Source of the DNA: Flavonifractor hominis
GTDB lineage: Bacteria > Bacillota > Clostridia > Oscillospirales > Oscillospiraceae
DNA: 64,000 nt
Assembly: GCF_040095835.1 (NCBI RefSeq)
Contig: NZ_JBBMFT010000001.1
Coordinates: 797,183-861,182 of the forward strand
Direction: 5' to 3'
Shown: one piece after another, positions 39,529-47,861 of the stretch
Layout: each line of letters opens with the position of its first letter
How positions within the stretch are numbered: position 1 is the first letter of the stretch
Notes under the pieces: model-generated
Told to the model about the DNA's origin: nothing
What the model saw: the letters and a program-made list of their open reading frames with translations, nothing else
The model's database searches: none
Made by a program: the position numbers and the translations under genes

Positions 39529-40905
39529 TTACTGACCGCAGCTGCTGCAGCCAGCGCAGCCGGCACAGCCGGGGTGAGACTCGTTCCACAGCTTTTCGGC
39601 GGTGGGGGTCCAGTTGTCGGCATAAGGATGGGTCTTGGCGGTCAGATGCTCTACCGTCTCAGGGGACTGAGGATCGGTGGAGTGAGCGCCGGTCTCATGC
39701 ACCATCTTCTCAATGAACTCCGGGTTCTCCAGCATGGGGCAGGGACGCAGCATGTTCTCGTTGAAGGGCTGATTGTTGTGGTAAGCCATAAACATGGGGG
39801 ACTGCAGGCACTCCAGCAGAGTCTTCTCCCGGATGTTGGAATCGGAGTAGTGGATGAACACGCAGGGGTCCACATCGCCGTTGGCGTTGATGTGGAGGTA
39901 ACGGCGGCCGCCGGCGATACAGCCGCCCACATACTCAGCATCGTTCTGGAAGTCCATGGCGAAGATGCCCTTCGTCTGACGCATGGCCCGGATACGGTGA
40001 TAGATCTCCTCACGCTGCTCGGGAGTGGGCATCAGTTCGGGGGCCGCATCGTTGCCCACAGGCATGTAGTGGAAGAACCAGATGAAGTAGGCGCCCAGAT
40101 CCATGATCTTGTCGTAGAACTCCTCGCTGGTGATATCCTTGTAGTTGACACTGGTGTAGCAGGTGGAGATGCCGAAGGGCAGCTTGTGGCTCTTAAGCAG
40201 GGCCATGGCATCGGTGACCTTCTTATAGATGCCCTCACCGCGGCGGGAGTCGTTGGCCTCCTCAAAGCCCTCCAGGCTGATGGCGGGGATGAAGTTGCCC
40301 ACCCGCAGCAGATCCTGGCAGAACTCCTCGTCAATGAGGGTGGCGTTGGTGAAGGACAGGAAAGCGGCATCGTTGTGCTTCTCACACAGAGCGATCAGAT
40401 CCTTCTTGCGCACCAGAGGCTCGCCGCCAGTATAGATGTACATATAGATACCCAGCTCTTTGCCCTGGGTGATGATGGAATCGATCTCATCAAAGGTCAG
40501 GTTCAGCTTGTTGCCATACTCCGCCGCCCAGCAGCCGGTGCAGTGCAGGTTGCAGGCAGAGGTGGGATCCAGCAGAATAGCCCAGGGGATGTTGCAGCCG
40601 TACTTTTTGCGGTTCTCCTCCTGCTTGGGCCATCCCACAAGGTTGGCGTTGACAAAGAAGTTATTGAATACCGTCTTCAATACATCCGGATCGGTCTGGG
40701 TCCAGACTTTTTCGATCAGCTGGTGCCAGCAGGAATCTTTATCGTTGATGACTCGGTCGAACGCTGCACGCTGCGTGCTCAACGTGTCCCCGGCAAATTT
40801 GTTGACCAGATCCATGACCTTGCTCATATTGTTCATGGGATCCTTGTCCAGATAATCAAACACCTTGGCCAGGCCGTAACGCTTCAGACTGTCAGGAATC
40901 TTCAT
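39529..40905 (-). CDS. Radical SAM protein with C-terminal Cys cluster
   Basis: The 458-residue protein has the radical SAM iron-sulfur motif in SACNLHCTGCWAAEYG (CxxxCxxC), the GGEP motif (YIYTGGEPLVRKKDL) and a downstream Cys in VGGCIAGGRRYLHINANGDV plus CVFIHYSD, as in SPASM-like auxiliary-cluster enzymes. It ends in a Cys/Gly-rich tail (CAGCAGCSSCGQ) that may bind another cluster or resemble a substrate-like peptide. The residues before the SAM motif (about 1-110) are helical and not recognised. The substrate is unknown. It is single and transcribed from an AT-rich upstream region. Confidence 0.88.
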   Translation of the reverse strand: MKIPDSLKRYGLAKVFDYLDKDPMNNMSKVMDLVNKFAGDTLSTQRAAFDRVINDKDSCWHQLIEKVWTQTDPDVLKTVFNNFFVNANLVGWPKQEENRKKYGCNIPWAILLDPTSACNLHCTGCWAAEYGNKLNLTFDEIDSIITQGKELGIYMYIYTGGEPLVRKKDLIALCEKHNDAAFLSFTNATLIDEEFCQDLLRVGNFIPAISLEGFEEANDSRRGEGIYKKVTDAMALLKSHKLPFGISTCYTSVNYKDITSEEFYDKIMDLGAYFIWFFHYMPVGNDAAPELMPTPEQREEIYHRIRAMRQTKGIFAMDFQNDAEYVGGCIAGGRRYLHINANGDVDPCVFIHYSDSNIREKTLLECLQSPMFMAYHNNQPFNENMLRPCPMLENPEFIEKMVHETGAHSTDPQSPETVEHLTAKTHPYADNWTPTAEKLWNESHPGCAGCAGCSSCGQ

Positions 40906-40961
40906 CTTTCTTTTCCCCTTTCACGGCATAACAATACCAATCGTTGGTGATACTATACCGC

Positions 40962-40976
40962 CCTTTTGTCAAAAGG
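40962..40976. promoter_or_regulatory. Candidate operator palindrome upstream of the radical SAM gene
   Basis: CCTTTTG-T-CAAAAGG is a perfect 15-bp palindrome 57 bases upstream of the radical SAM start, with further GACAAAA repeats at 40983-40989 and 41012-41018. No regulator can be named. Confidence 0.4.
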
Positions 40977-41176
40977 AAAATAGACAAAACCCGAATCCTG
41001 TCCAAACTCCTGACAAAACCGGCAGTTTGTTTAAAATCATATTTTCTTTTATTCGTTTTCTTTTGTTATTTTTACCATTCTATTATATAATTATTAAAAC
41101 CTTATTCACCGCTAACCGATGGAGTCCTCTTCCAGAATATGCACCTTCCGCTCCGGATGTGCCTGTTTGTTCCAGA
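40977..41176. other. AT-rich intergenic stretch
   Basis: Bases 41022-41110 are strikingly AT-rich against the GC-rich surroundings and probably contain the radical SAM promoter on the minus strand (a TATAAT at 41087-41082 lacks a good -35). No gene is seen. Confidence 0.4.
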
Positions 41177-41202
41177 AAAAAGGGCGGCCAAACGGCCGCC
41201 CT
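41177..41202 (-). terminator. Terminator of the SLOG-family gene
   Basis: GGGCGGCC pairs with GGCCGCCC around an AAAC loop and is followed by six T residues on the minus strand. The stem overlaps the gene's stop codon. Confidence 0.85.
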
Positions 41203-41704
41203 ACTCCTCTACATCCAGTGTCACGATCTTCCGTCCCTGTTTCATGGCATAGGAAATGGTATACATCGTACCGCCCAGCATCCCGTCATAGACCGCGATC
41301 AGCATCCCGGCATGGTCCACCAGATAGCGGTTGCGCCGGAGCATGCACCCCCGGTCGTAGTGGCGCTGGATCATGGTTTCCCGGTCACAGCGCTCCACCA
41401 GGGAGAAATACCGCTCCCGGTCCCGCTCCCGCCAATGGGCGGCCTGCTCTTCACAAGGGATCACCGCCTCCAGCGTCACGCCGGCGCACTTACGGCGCAG
41501 CTCCAGCACCGCCTCGCAGAAATAGAAGTCTGCCCCACGGGCCATCCCGCACAGGAAGTGCCGCACTCCCTCGTCATATGCCTGCTCCACCGCCTTCACC
41601 AGCCGCGCCTTCAACGCCAGGCATCGTGGGTCCTGCTCATTCTCCCGCCAGGGCAGTTTTTCCGGCCGATGGCCGGTAAAGCTGCACGTCCGTTCTCTGT
41701 CCAT
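41201..41704 (-). CDS. SLOG/DUF1273-family protein
   Basis: ATG 41704 follows GGAGGGGCAGA; the longer frame lacks a ribosome site. The 167-residue protein begins with the DUF1273 motif CSFTGHRPEKLPWRENE and contains GVRHFLCGMARGADFYFCEA and DHAGMLIAVYDGMLGGTMYT. These are the nucleotide-binding elements of the SLOG superfamily (YpsA and DprA-like). Members may sense or process nucleotide-derived ligands. The gene is monocistronic. Confidence 0.85.
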   Translation of the reverse strand: MDRERTCSFTGHRPEKLPWRENEQDPRCLALKARLVKAVEQAYDEGVRHFLCGMARGADFYFCEAVLELRRKCAGVTLEAVIPCEEQAAHWRERDRERYFSLVERCDRETMIQRHYDRGCMLRRNRYLVDHAGMLIAVYDGMLGGTMYTISYAMKQGRKIVTLDVEE

Positions 41705-41845
41705 TCTGCCCCTCCGTATCCTTGTTGTCCTCATTGTAGTATATCCCGCCGGGCAAGTCAATGTTTTATCGAACATTTGTTTTTTATTTTTTCTCTTGCA
41801 ATTTCCCACTAAATGTGTATAATAAGGGCGGAACAACTGAATCTG

Positions 41846-41977
41846 ATGTCTTCAGGGCAGGGTGAAAATCCCGATCGGCGGTACAGTCCGCGAGCCGGCA
41901 ACGGCTGACCCGGTGCAACTCCGGGACCGACAGTGACGCGCACAGCACGGGCGCGAAGTCTGGATGAAAGAAGATGT
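41846..41977 (+). ncRNA. FMN riboswitch (RFN element)
   Basis: The conserved RFN pieces are present in order: TCTTCAGGGCAGGGTGAAA, CCCGATCGGCGGTA, AGTCCGCGAGCC, GGTGCAACTCCGGGACCGAC, AAGTCTGGATGAAAGAAGAT. It lies directly upstream of ribU. A downstream ACACCTG/CAGGTGT hairpin (42009-42037) may be the expression platform. Confidence 0.97.
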
Positions 41978-42064
41978 GTTGAAATTGGGCACGCTCCTTT
42001 TGATTTTGACACCTGGAAGGCATGGTCTTTCAGGTGTTATCCAGTCAATAAGGAGTGTTTTATT

Positions 42065-42688
42065 ATGTCTGCAAGATCCGTCCGCATCAAGAAGCTGGCC
42101 GTGATGGCCATGCTGGTGGCTCTGTCCATTGTACTGGTGTGGCTGGTCCACTTCCCCATCTTTGGGCCCGTGGCATTTCTGGAATATGACCCCGCTGACA
42201 TTCCCATCCTCATCGGTACTTTTGCCTACGGCCCGGCGGCCGGGCTGATGCTCACCGTGGTGGCCAGCCTGATCCAGGGCTTTACCGTCAGCGCCCAGAG
42301 CGGCGTGATGGGGATCGCCATGCACATCTTCGCCACCTCCACGCTGGTCCTGGTGGCCGGTACCATCTATAAGTTCCGCCACACCCGCCGGGGCGCTGTG
42401 CTGGCCCTGGTGTGCGGCACTCTGGCCATGACGGCCGCCATGATGGTCTTCAACCATTTCTTCACCCCCTATTTCATCACCGCCGACGTGGCGGATACCG
42501 CTGCCGTGGCCGCCAACCGCGCCTATGTGGACACCCTGCTCTTCCCCTTCATCGCCCCCTTTAACCTCATCAAGGCCGGAGTCAACTCCACGGTCACGTT
42601 CCTGGTTTACAAGGTGGTCTCCAAGTACATTGTTCACGGGGATGCGTTCCACAAGGACGTCTCCTCCAGCCTGCCCAACGAATCCTGA
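42065..42688 (+). CDS. ribU: Riboflavin ECF transporter S component RibU
   Basis: ATG 42065 follows AAGGAG at 9 bases. The 207-residue membrane protein has about six hydrophobic helices, an AMLVALSIVLVWLVHFPIFG start and a conserved FLEYDPADIPILIGTFAYGP loop. The FMN riboswitch immediately upstream confirms riboflavin or FMN transport. It would join the EcfA1-A2-T module encoded at 26513-29171. A terminator follows. Confidence 0.95.
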   Translation: MSARSVRIKKLAVMAMLVALSIVLVWLVHFPIFGPVAFLEYDPADIPILIGTFAYGPAAGLMLTVVASLIQGFTVSAQSGVMGIAMHIFATSTLVLVAGTIYKFRHTRRGAVLALVCGTLAMTAAMMVFNHFFTPYFITADVADTAAVAANRAYVDTLLFPFIAPFNLIKAGVNSTVTFLVYKVVSKYIVHGDAFHKDVSSSLPNES

Positions 42689-42703
42689 ACCATCGTTCTT
42701 CCA

Positions 42704-42742
42704 ACGGGGTGCCGCTTCTTGATGCGGCGCCCCGTCTTTTTT
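42704..42742 (+). terminator. Terminator of ribU
   Basis: A 12-bp stem (42704-42715 with 42724-42735, one G-T type pair) followed by a six-T run. Confidence 0.9.
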
Positions 42743-42773
42743 CCCGCTGCCACTCCTTTTCCGGCTGCGGCTC

Positions 42774-42802
42774 TTGCAATTTTCCATTTTTCAGGGTAAA
42801 AT
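42774..42802 (+). promoter_or_regulatory. Promoter of glnS
   Basis: TTGCAA (42774-42779), 17-base spacer, TAAAAT (42797-42802), 34 bases before the start codon. Confidence 0.8.
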
Positions 42803-42836
42803 ATCAATTTGTATCAATATAAAGGAGTGAAACCAA

Positions 42837-44519
42837 ATGCCAGAAGAGCTGAACCCCACCATGACGCAAAACTTCATCCATGATTTCATCGACGAGGACA
42901 TCGCCCAGGGTGGTCAGTTCCAAGGCATGACCGTCCATACCCGGTTCCCGCCGGAGCCCAACGGCTACCTGCACATCGGCCATGCCAAGGCGATCTTTGT
43001 GGACTTCGGCACCGCTGAGAAGTACGGCGGGCTTTGCAACCTCCGCATGGACGACACCAACCCCACCAAGGAAGATGTGGAATATGTAGAGGCCATCCAG
43101 GAGGACATCCACTGGCTGGGCTATGACTGGGGCGACCGGTTCTACTTCGCTTCGGACTATTTTGAGCAGATGTACGAGTACGCCGTGGAGCTCATCAAGA
43201 AGGGCCTGGCCTATGTGTGTGAGCTGACCCCCGAGCAGTTCAAGGAGTACCGTGGCGACGTAAACACCCCTGCCCGCTCCCCCTGGCGGGACCGTCCCAT
43301 CGAAGAATCCCTGGATCTGTTTGCCCGGATGCGCGCGGGCGAGTTCCCCAATGGCAAATACACCCTGCGGGCCAAGATTGACCTGGCCAGCGGCAACTTC
43401 AACATGCGCGACCCGGTGATTTACCGCATCAACCACATGCACCATCACCGTCAGGGAGACAAGTGGTGCATCTACCCCATGTACGACTACGCCCATCCTC
43501 TGGAGGACGCGCTGGAGGGCATCACCCACTCCCTGTGCACCCTGGAGTTTGAGGATCACCGGCCCCTGTACGACTGGGTGATCGCCAACTGCGATGTACC
43601 CGCCAAGCCCCGGCAGATCGAGTTCGCCCGCCTGGGTATCAACTACACCGTCATGAGCAAGCGCAAGCTGCGCCAGCTGGTGGAGGAAAACCGGGTGTCC
43701 GGCTGGGACGACCCCCGGATGCCCACCATCTGCGGCCTGCGCCGCCGGGGTTATACCCCCCGGGCCATCCGCAACTTCTCCGAGCGCAACGGCGTGAGCA
43801 AAGCCGCCTCCACCGTGGAATTTGCCTTCCTGGAGCACTGCCTGCGGGAGGACCTGAACCTGACTGCCCAGCGGGTCATGGCGGTGCTCCGTCCCGTCAA
43901 GCTGACCATCACCAACTACCCCGAGGGCCAGAGCGAGACCTTCTCTGTGGAAAACAACCCCAACGACCCCGAAGCCGGCAGCCGTGAGATCACCTTCTCC
44001 CGCAACCTGTATGTGGAGGCTGAGGACTTCCTGGAGACTCCGGTACCCAAGTACAAGCGCCTCTACCCCGACGGCCCTGAGTGCCGTCTGAAGGGTGCCT
44101 ACCTGATCAAATGCACCGGCTGTGCCAAGGATGAAAACGGCAATGTAACCGAGATCTTTGCCACCTATGACCCGGAGAGCCGGGGCGGCGACCCCGCCGA
44201 CGGCCGTAAGGTGAAGGGCGCAACCATCCACTGGGTGGACGCCGCCACCGCCGTGGACGCCGAGGTGCGCCTGTACGACAACCTGTTTACCGATGCCGAT
44301 CCCGACGCCGGCGACAAGAACTTCCTGGACTGCCTCAACCCCAACTCTCTGGAGGTGCTCCCCAACGCCAAGGTGGAGGCCGGCCTGGCCGGCGTGGAAG
44401 CCCCCGCCTCCTTCCAGTTCCTGCGCCAGGGCTACTTCTGCGTGGACAACAAGGACAGCGCCCCCGGCCACCTGGTCTTTAACCGCTCGGTCAGTCTGAA
44501 AGATTCCTTTAAATTTTAA
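42837..44519 (+). CDS. glnS: Glutaminyl-tRNA synthetase
   Basis: The 560-residue class I synthetase has the HIGH signature in YLHIGHAKAIF, the GlnRS-type LRMDDTNPTKE, YPMYDYAHPLEDALEGITHS and the KMSKS equivalent VMSKRKLRQL. Length and the C-terminal beta-barrel region (DPVPK-like ETPVPKYKRLYPDG) fit GlnRS rather than GluRS. It charges tRNA-Gln directly. Most Firmicutes use GatCAB instead, so this gene probably came by ancient transfer, as reported for some anaerobic Clostridia. AAAGGAG precedes the ATG. Confidence 0.95.
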   Translation: MPEELNPTMTQNFIHDFIDEDIAQGGQFQGMTVHTRFPPEPNGYLHIGHAKAIFVDFGTAEKYGGLCNLRMDDTNPTKEDVEYVEAIQEDIHWLGYDWGDRFYFASDYFEQMYEYAVELIKKGLAYVCELTPEQFKEYRGDVNTPARSPWRDRPIEESLDLFARMRAGEFPNGKYTLRAKIDLASGNFNMRDPVIYRINHMHHHRQGDKWCIYPMYDYAHPLEDALEGITHSLCTLEFEDHRPLYDWVIANCDVPAKPRQIEFARLGINYTVMSKRKLRQLVEENRVSGWDDPRMPTICGLRRRGYTPRAIRNFSERNGVSKAASTVEFAFLEHCLREDLNLTAQRVMAVLRPVKLTITNYPEGQSETFSVENNPNDPEAGSREITFSRNLYVEAEDFLETPVPKYKRLYPDGPECRLKGAYLIKCTGCAKDENGNVTEIFATYDPESRGGDPADGRKVKGATIHWVDAATAVDAEVRLYDNLFTDADPDAGDKNFLDCLNPNSLEVLPNAKVEAGLAGVEAPASFQFLRQGYFCVDNKDSAPGHLVFNRSVSLKDSFKF

Positions 44520-44531
44520 TGGGAACGCAAG

Positions 44532-44554
44532 GGCGGCGGAATCCTTCCGCCGCC
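44532..44554 (+). other. GC-rich hairpin between glnS and threonine aldolase
   Basis: GGCGGCGGAA pairs with TTCCGCCGCC around a TCC loop. No T run follows; it may be an mRNA-stability element rather than a terminator. Confidence 0.5.
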
Positions 44555-44581
44555 TCCCAATCTGATTTGGAGGGTTTTGAA

Positions 44582-45613
44582 ATGAAGTACTTCTTCCGCA
44601 ACGACTACTCCTTCGGCGCTCACCCCAAGGTGATGGACGCGGTATGCGCCGCCAACCTGGAGGGCAACATCGGCTACGGTGACGACAAGTACACCGCCCG
44701 GGCCAAGGACCGCATCCGTGAGGTGTGCGGCTGCCCCGACGCCATGGTGGAATTCGTCACTGGCGGCACACAGGCCAACGTACTGACCTGCGCCTTCCTG
44801 CTCAAGCCCTGGGAGGCCGCCATCTGCCCCCACTCCGGCCACCTCAACGGCCACGAAGTGGGCGCATTTGAGGCCACCGGCCACAAGATCCTCACCGTGG
44901 AGGCTGACGCCGCCGGTAAGATCGCCCCGGAGCAGCTGGTCCCCCTGCTCAAGCTCCATGAGGACGTCCACCTGACCAAGCCCGGCCTGGTGTACATCTC
45001 CAACGCCACCGAGAACGGTGCGGTCTACACCAAAGCAGAGCTCACCGCCCTGTATGATTTCTGCCGCAAGAACGGCCTGCTTCTGTTTGTGGACGGCGCC
45101 CGGCTGGGCTGTGCCCTGGCCTCCGACGCCAACGACATGACCCTGCCCGAGTTCGCCCATCTGTGCGACGCCTTCTACATCGGCGGCACCAAGAACGGCA
45201 CCATGTTCGGCGAGGCCCTGGTCATCACCCGGCCCGAGCTCACCGAGGGCTTCTTCCGCATGAAGAAGCGCCTGCTGGCCGTAATGGAAAAGGGCTGGAT
45301 CCAGGGCGTGCAGTTTTTGACCCTGTTTGAGGACGACCTCTACTTTAAAATGGGCCGCCAGGCCAATGAGATGGCCGCCCGTCTCCAGAAGGGTCTGAAG
45401 GCCAAGGGCTGGCAGCTGTGGGTGGAGTCCCCCACCAACCAGGTCTTCGCCGTGGTACCCAACTCCATCAAGCCCCAGATCGACGCGGTGTGCGAATACG
45501 AAGACTGGTGTCCCTATGACGAGACCCATACCGTGGTCCGTTTTGTGGCCTGCTTCCACACCAGCGAGGCCGACGTGGACGGTCTGCTGGCCGCCCTGCC
45601 CGACCTGCACTGA
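44582..45613 (+). CDS. Threonine aldolase-type PLP enzyme
   Basis: ATG 44582 follows GGAGG at 8 bases. The 343-residue fold-type I PLP enzyme has the N-terminal FRNDYSFGAHPKVMDAV, the substrate region GYGDDKYTARAKDRIRE and VEFVTGGTQANVLTC, the Asp-Ala-type LLFVDGARLGCALAS and the PLP-binding Lys in FYIGGTKNGTMFGEALVI. It would split threonine (or allo-threonine) to glycine and acetaldehyde, or a related beta-hydroxy amino acid. It follows glnS on the same strand and ends at a terminator. Confidence 0.92.
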   Translation: MKYFFRNDYSFGAHPKVMDAVCAANLEGNIGYGDDKYTARAKDRIREVCGCPDAMVEFVTGGTQANVLTCAFLLKPWEAAICPHSGHLNGHEVGAFEATGHKILTVEADAAGKIAPEQLVPLLKLHEDVHLTKPGLVYISNATENGAVYTKAELTALYDFCRKNGLLLFVDGARLGCALASDANDMTLPEFAHLCDAFYIGGTKNGTMFGEALVITRPELTEGFFRMKKRLLAVMEKGWIQGVQFLTLFEDDLYFKMGRQANEMAARLQKGLKAKGWQLWVESPTNQVFAVVPNSIKPQIDAVCEYEDWCPYDETHTVVRFVACFHTSEADVDGLLAALPDLH

Positions 45614-45620
45614 GCCATTC

Positions 45621-45655
45621 TTCCCCCAAGGCAACATGCCTTGGGGGAATTTTTT
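45621..45655 (+). terminator. Terminator of the threonine aldolase gene
   Basis: A 13-bp stem (45621-45633 with 45637-45649) and an ACA loop, followed by a six-T run. Confidence 0.92.
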
Positions 45656-45660
45656 GTCCC

Positions 45661-45693
45661 GAAACCGTAACCGTGGGCCATCTTGGTCGTATA
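45661..45693 (+). promoter_or_regulatory. Possible ECF-sigma autoregulatory promoter
   Basis: GAAACC (45661-45666) with a second GTAACC copy (45667-45672) lies 15-21 bases before CGTATA (45688-45693), a spacing and base composition like ECF-sigma promoters. It is 39 bases before the ECF sigma gene. Confidence 0.4.
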
Positions 45694-45731
45694 TACAGGC
45701 AGAACCGGTTCTGGAAAGCGAGGGAATGGAT

Positions 45732-46277
45732 ATGGACGAACGGGCGCTGGCCCGAAACCTCATGCGGCATAGCCGCACGGCACTGGAGCAGGCCATCGAC
45801 CGTTTCACCCCATATGTGGGGGCGGTGGTGACCCGCACCCTGGGCTGCCAGGGCAGCCGGGAGGACGTGGAGGAAGTGGTGGCCGACGTGTTTCTGGCCC
45901 TCTGGGCCCACGCCGGACAGCTGGACCCGGAGCAGGGACTGCGCCCCTGGCTGGGCACCGTGGCCCGCAACAAGGCTACCGACTGGCTGCGGACCCATCG
46001 TCCGGCCGATCCGCTGCCTGAACCGTCCACCGCCTCCGGCGCGCCCGGCCCGGAAGAAGAGGCCGAACGCCGGGAGTGGGCCCGGCGGCTGTGGGAGGCC
46101 GTAGACGCCCTGGAGGAGCCTGACCGCACTCTGTTCCTCCGCTACTACTACCTGGGCGATAAGCTCAAGGATGCGGCCCGGGATCTGGGGCTGACCCAGA
46201 CCGCCGCCAAACAGCGGCTGTTTCGGGGCCGCAAGGCACTCAGACAACGATTGACGGAAGGAGGGGATGCGCTGTGA
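45732..46277 (+). CDS. ECF-type RNA polymerase sigma factor
   Basis: ATG 45732 is preferred: GAGGGA lies 6 bases upstream, while ATG 45726 is too close to it. The 181-residue protein has sigma region 2 (DVEEVVADVFLALWAHAGQL, LRPWLGTVARNKATDWLR) and region 4 (LEEPDRTLFLRYYYLGDKLK, AARDLGLTQTAAKQRLFRGR). It overlaps the next gene, a membrane anti-sigma-like protein, by 4 bases, the classic sigma/anti-sigma arrangement. Confidence 0.92.
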   Translation: MDERALARNLMRHSRTALEQAIDRFTPYVGAVVTRTLGCQGSREDVEEVVADVFLALWAHAGQLDPEQGLRPWLGTVARNKATDWLRTHRPADPLPEPSTASGAPGPEEEAERREWARRLWEAVDALEEPDRTLFLRYYYLGDKLKDAARDLGLTQTAAKQRLFRGRKALRQRLTEGGDAL

Positions 46278-47719
46278 AGAACCGACTCCAGCAGCTCTGG
46301 GACGAGACCGTTCCCATGGAGGGCCCCTGTCCGCAGCCCGACCCGGCAGCCGTACGGCGGCGGGTCAATGCCGCGCTGAACGCCATCCCTTCGGAAAGGA
46401 GCCTTTATATGCGGCAAAAACTTCGCCTGGCGGCACTGGTCGCCGCCGCCGCGGTCCTGCTGGCGGGTTCGGCTCTGGCGGCCGCTTCCCACTGGAATGT
46501 GCTCGACTTCTACTTTCAGGGCGGACAGAGCGCCGCCCAGGACCTGGTGGATGATCAACCCAGGTCGGTCTGTGACGAGCAGTACACCCTGACGGTGGAG
46601 AGCTCGGCCTGCGACGCCTCCGCCGCGCTGCTGCTGGTGCGGGTAGACGCCCGTACCGACAAGGCCGCGGCCTTTATGGGCACAGAGGATTTTAACGGGA
46701 TCGATCTGTGGAGCATCCACCCGGTGGACCCGGACTACCTCTCTCAGGACTCCGCCCCCGCTGTGGGCGGCAGTTTCAGCTACAGCGAGGTATCCGCCCT
46801 GCGCACCGAGACTTCCACCACCTGGCGCATCCGGGTGGACCTGTCGGGCATGACGTGCAGTCAGCTCTCGGTCCGCATGGGGTATATGGAGCCGGGACTC
46901 TCCATCTCGGTGCCACTGGACCCGGCCCAGCCGGTGGAGGTGGCGGTAAACGCCTCCGGTCAGGGTCTGGCCTGGTATGAGACCCGGGCGGCAGGCCCGG
47001 TCACCTTGCATACCGTGTCCCTTACCCCGCTCTCCCTGCAGATGGACGTGTCTTGGACCGACCAGGGCCTCCGGGAAGAGGCCCCTCTGCCCCCCATCCA
47101 GTTCCGCATGGCGGACGGCACACTGCGCACGGCCGGCCAGATGCTGAACGCCCCCACCCAGGGCACCACCCTGCTGGAGTCCTCCGGCGATACCGCCGCC
47201 TACCGGGGCACCTGGAACCTCACGTTCCGCAGCGTGCAGGACCTGTCCCAGATCAAAGCGCTGGTGGTGTGGGGCCTGGAATACCCTTTGGATGGCAGTA
47301 CACCACGGCCCACAGAAGAGGAGAGCTGTGACACCCTGCCCTTCTCTCTGGCACGGGTAAACCCCCGGCCGGAGGGCGGCGGATACCTCCTGCCGGTACG
47401 GGCCCTGTGTGAAGGGCTTGGGATCGACTGCGACTGGGACGACGCCTCCCACACCGCTGTGATGACCTACCGCGGCATTACGCTGGAGCTGACCTGGGGC
47501 AGCCAGACTGCGCGGCTGGACGGCCAGCCGATCGAGCTGAGTCTGCCCGTTCTGGTGCAGGACAGCACAGGCCAGTTCCACACCGCGCCGGACGGCGCGT
47601 CGGGCACGCTGTGCGTGGAGGCCTTCTCAGAGCTGGAGGATATCTGGCAGCTCTGGATCTGCCTGCCCTATGACTCTCAGGCAGAATGCTACGCCGACAG
47701 CTGGACCATCTGGCCCTGA
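46274..47719 (+). CDS. Membrane anti-sigma-like protein with stalk-type C-terminal domain
   Basis: Starts at GTG 46274, overlapping the sigma stop (GTGA). The 481-residue protein has a short cytoplasmic segment (about residues 1-48), one transmembrane helix (about 50-70; LAALVAAAAVLLAGSALAAA) and a large extracytoplasmic region of beta-rich repeats. Near the C-terminus, GYLLPVRALCEGLGIDCDWD followed by TAVMTYRGITLELTWG resembles the copper-amine-oxidase-N-type stalk domain found on Clostridial surface proteins. It probably holds the ECF sigma at the membrane and senses envelope stress through this outer part. It has no obvious zinc anti-sigma HxxxCxxC motif. Confidence 0.82.
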   Translation: MKNRLQQLWDETVPMEGPCPQPDPAAVRRRVNAALNAIPSERSLYMRQKLRLAALVAAAAVLLAGSALAAASHWNVLDFYFQGGQSAAQDLVDDQPRSVCDEQYTLTVESSACDASAALLLVRVDARTDKAAAFMGTEDFNGIDLWSIHPVDPDYLSQDSAPAVGGSFSYSEVSALRTETSTTWRIRVDLSGMTCSQLSVRMGYMEPGLSISVPLDPAQPVEVAVNASGQGLAWYETRAAGPVTLHTVSLTPLSLQMDVSWTDQGLREEAPLPPIQFRMADGTLRTAGQMLNAPTQGTTLLESSGDTAAYRGTWNLTFRSVQDLSQIKALVVWGLEYPLDGSTPRPTEEESCDTLPFSLARVNPRPEGGGYLLPVRALCEGLGIDCDWDDASHTAVMTYRGITLELTWGSQTARLDGQPIELSLPVLVQDSTGQFHTAPDGASGTLCVEAFSELEDIWQLWICLPYDSQAECYADSWTIWP

Positions 47720-47746
47720 GTCGATCGCTTTCATGCAAATTGCCCT

Positions 47747-47775
47747 TTGCGAAATGCCCGTAAATGTAGTATGAT
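47747..47775 (+). promoter_or_regulatory. Promoter of the DUF2798 gene
   Basis: TTGCGA (47747-47752), 17-base spacer, TATGAT (47770-47775). The gene starts 87 bases downstream of the -10 box, behind a terminator-like hairpin. Confidence 0.8.
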
Positions 47776-47791
47776 AGGGGCACGAACGAGT

Positions 47792-47840
47792 GGTGCCCGG
47801 CACGTAAATCCAGTTACGTGCCGGGCGCCGCTCTTTTTTT
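47792..47840 (+). terminator. Leader attenuator before the DUF2798 gene
   Basis: A 16-bp stem with one G-U pair (47792-47807 with 47814-47829) followed by CTTTTTTT lies between promoter and gene. GGGCAC at 47778-47783 could pair with GTGCCC in the left arm as an antiterminator. Confidence 0.75.
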
Positions 47841-47861
47841 CGGAAAAGGAGTGGTTTGATC

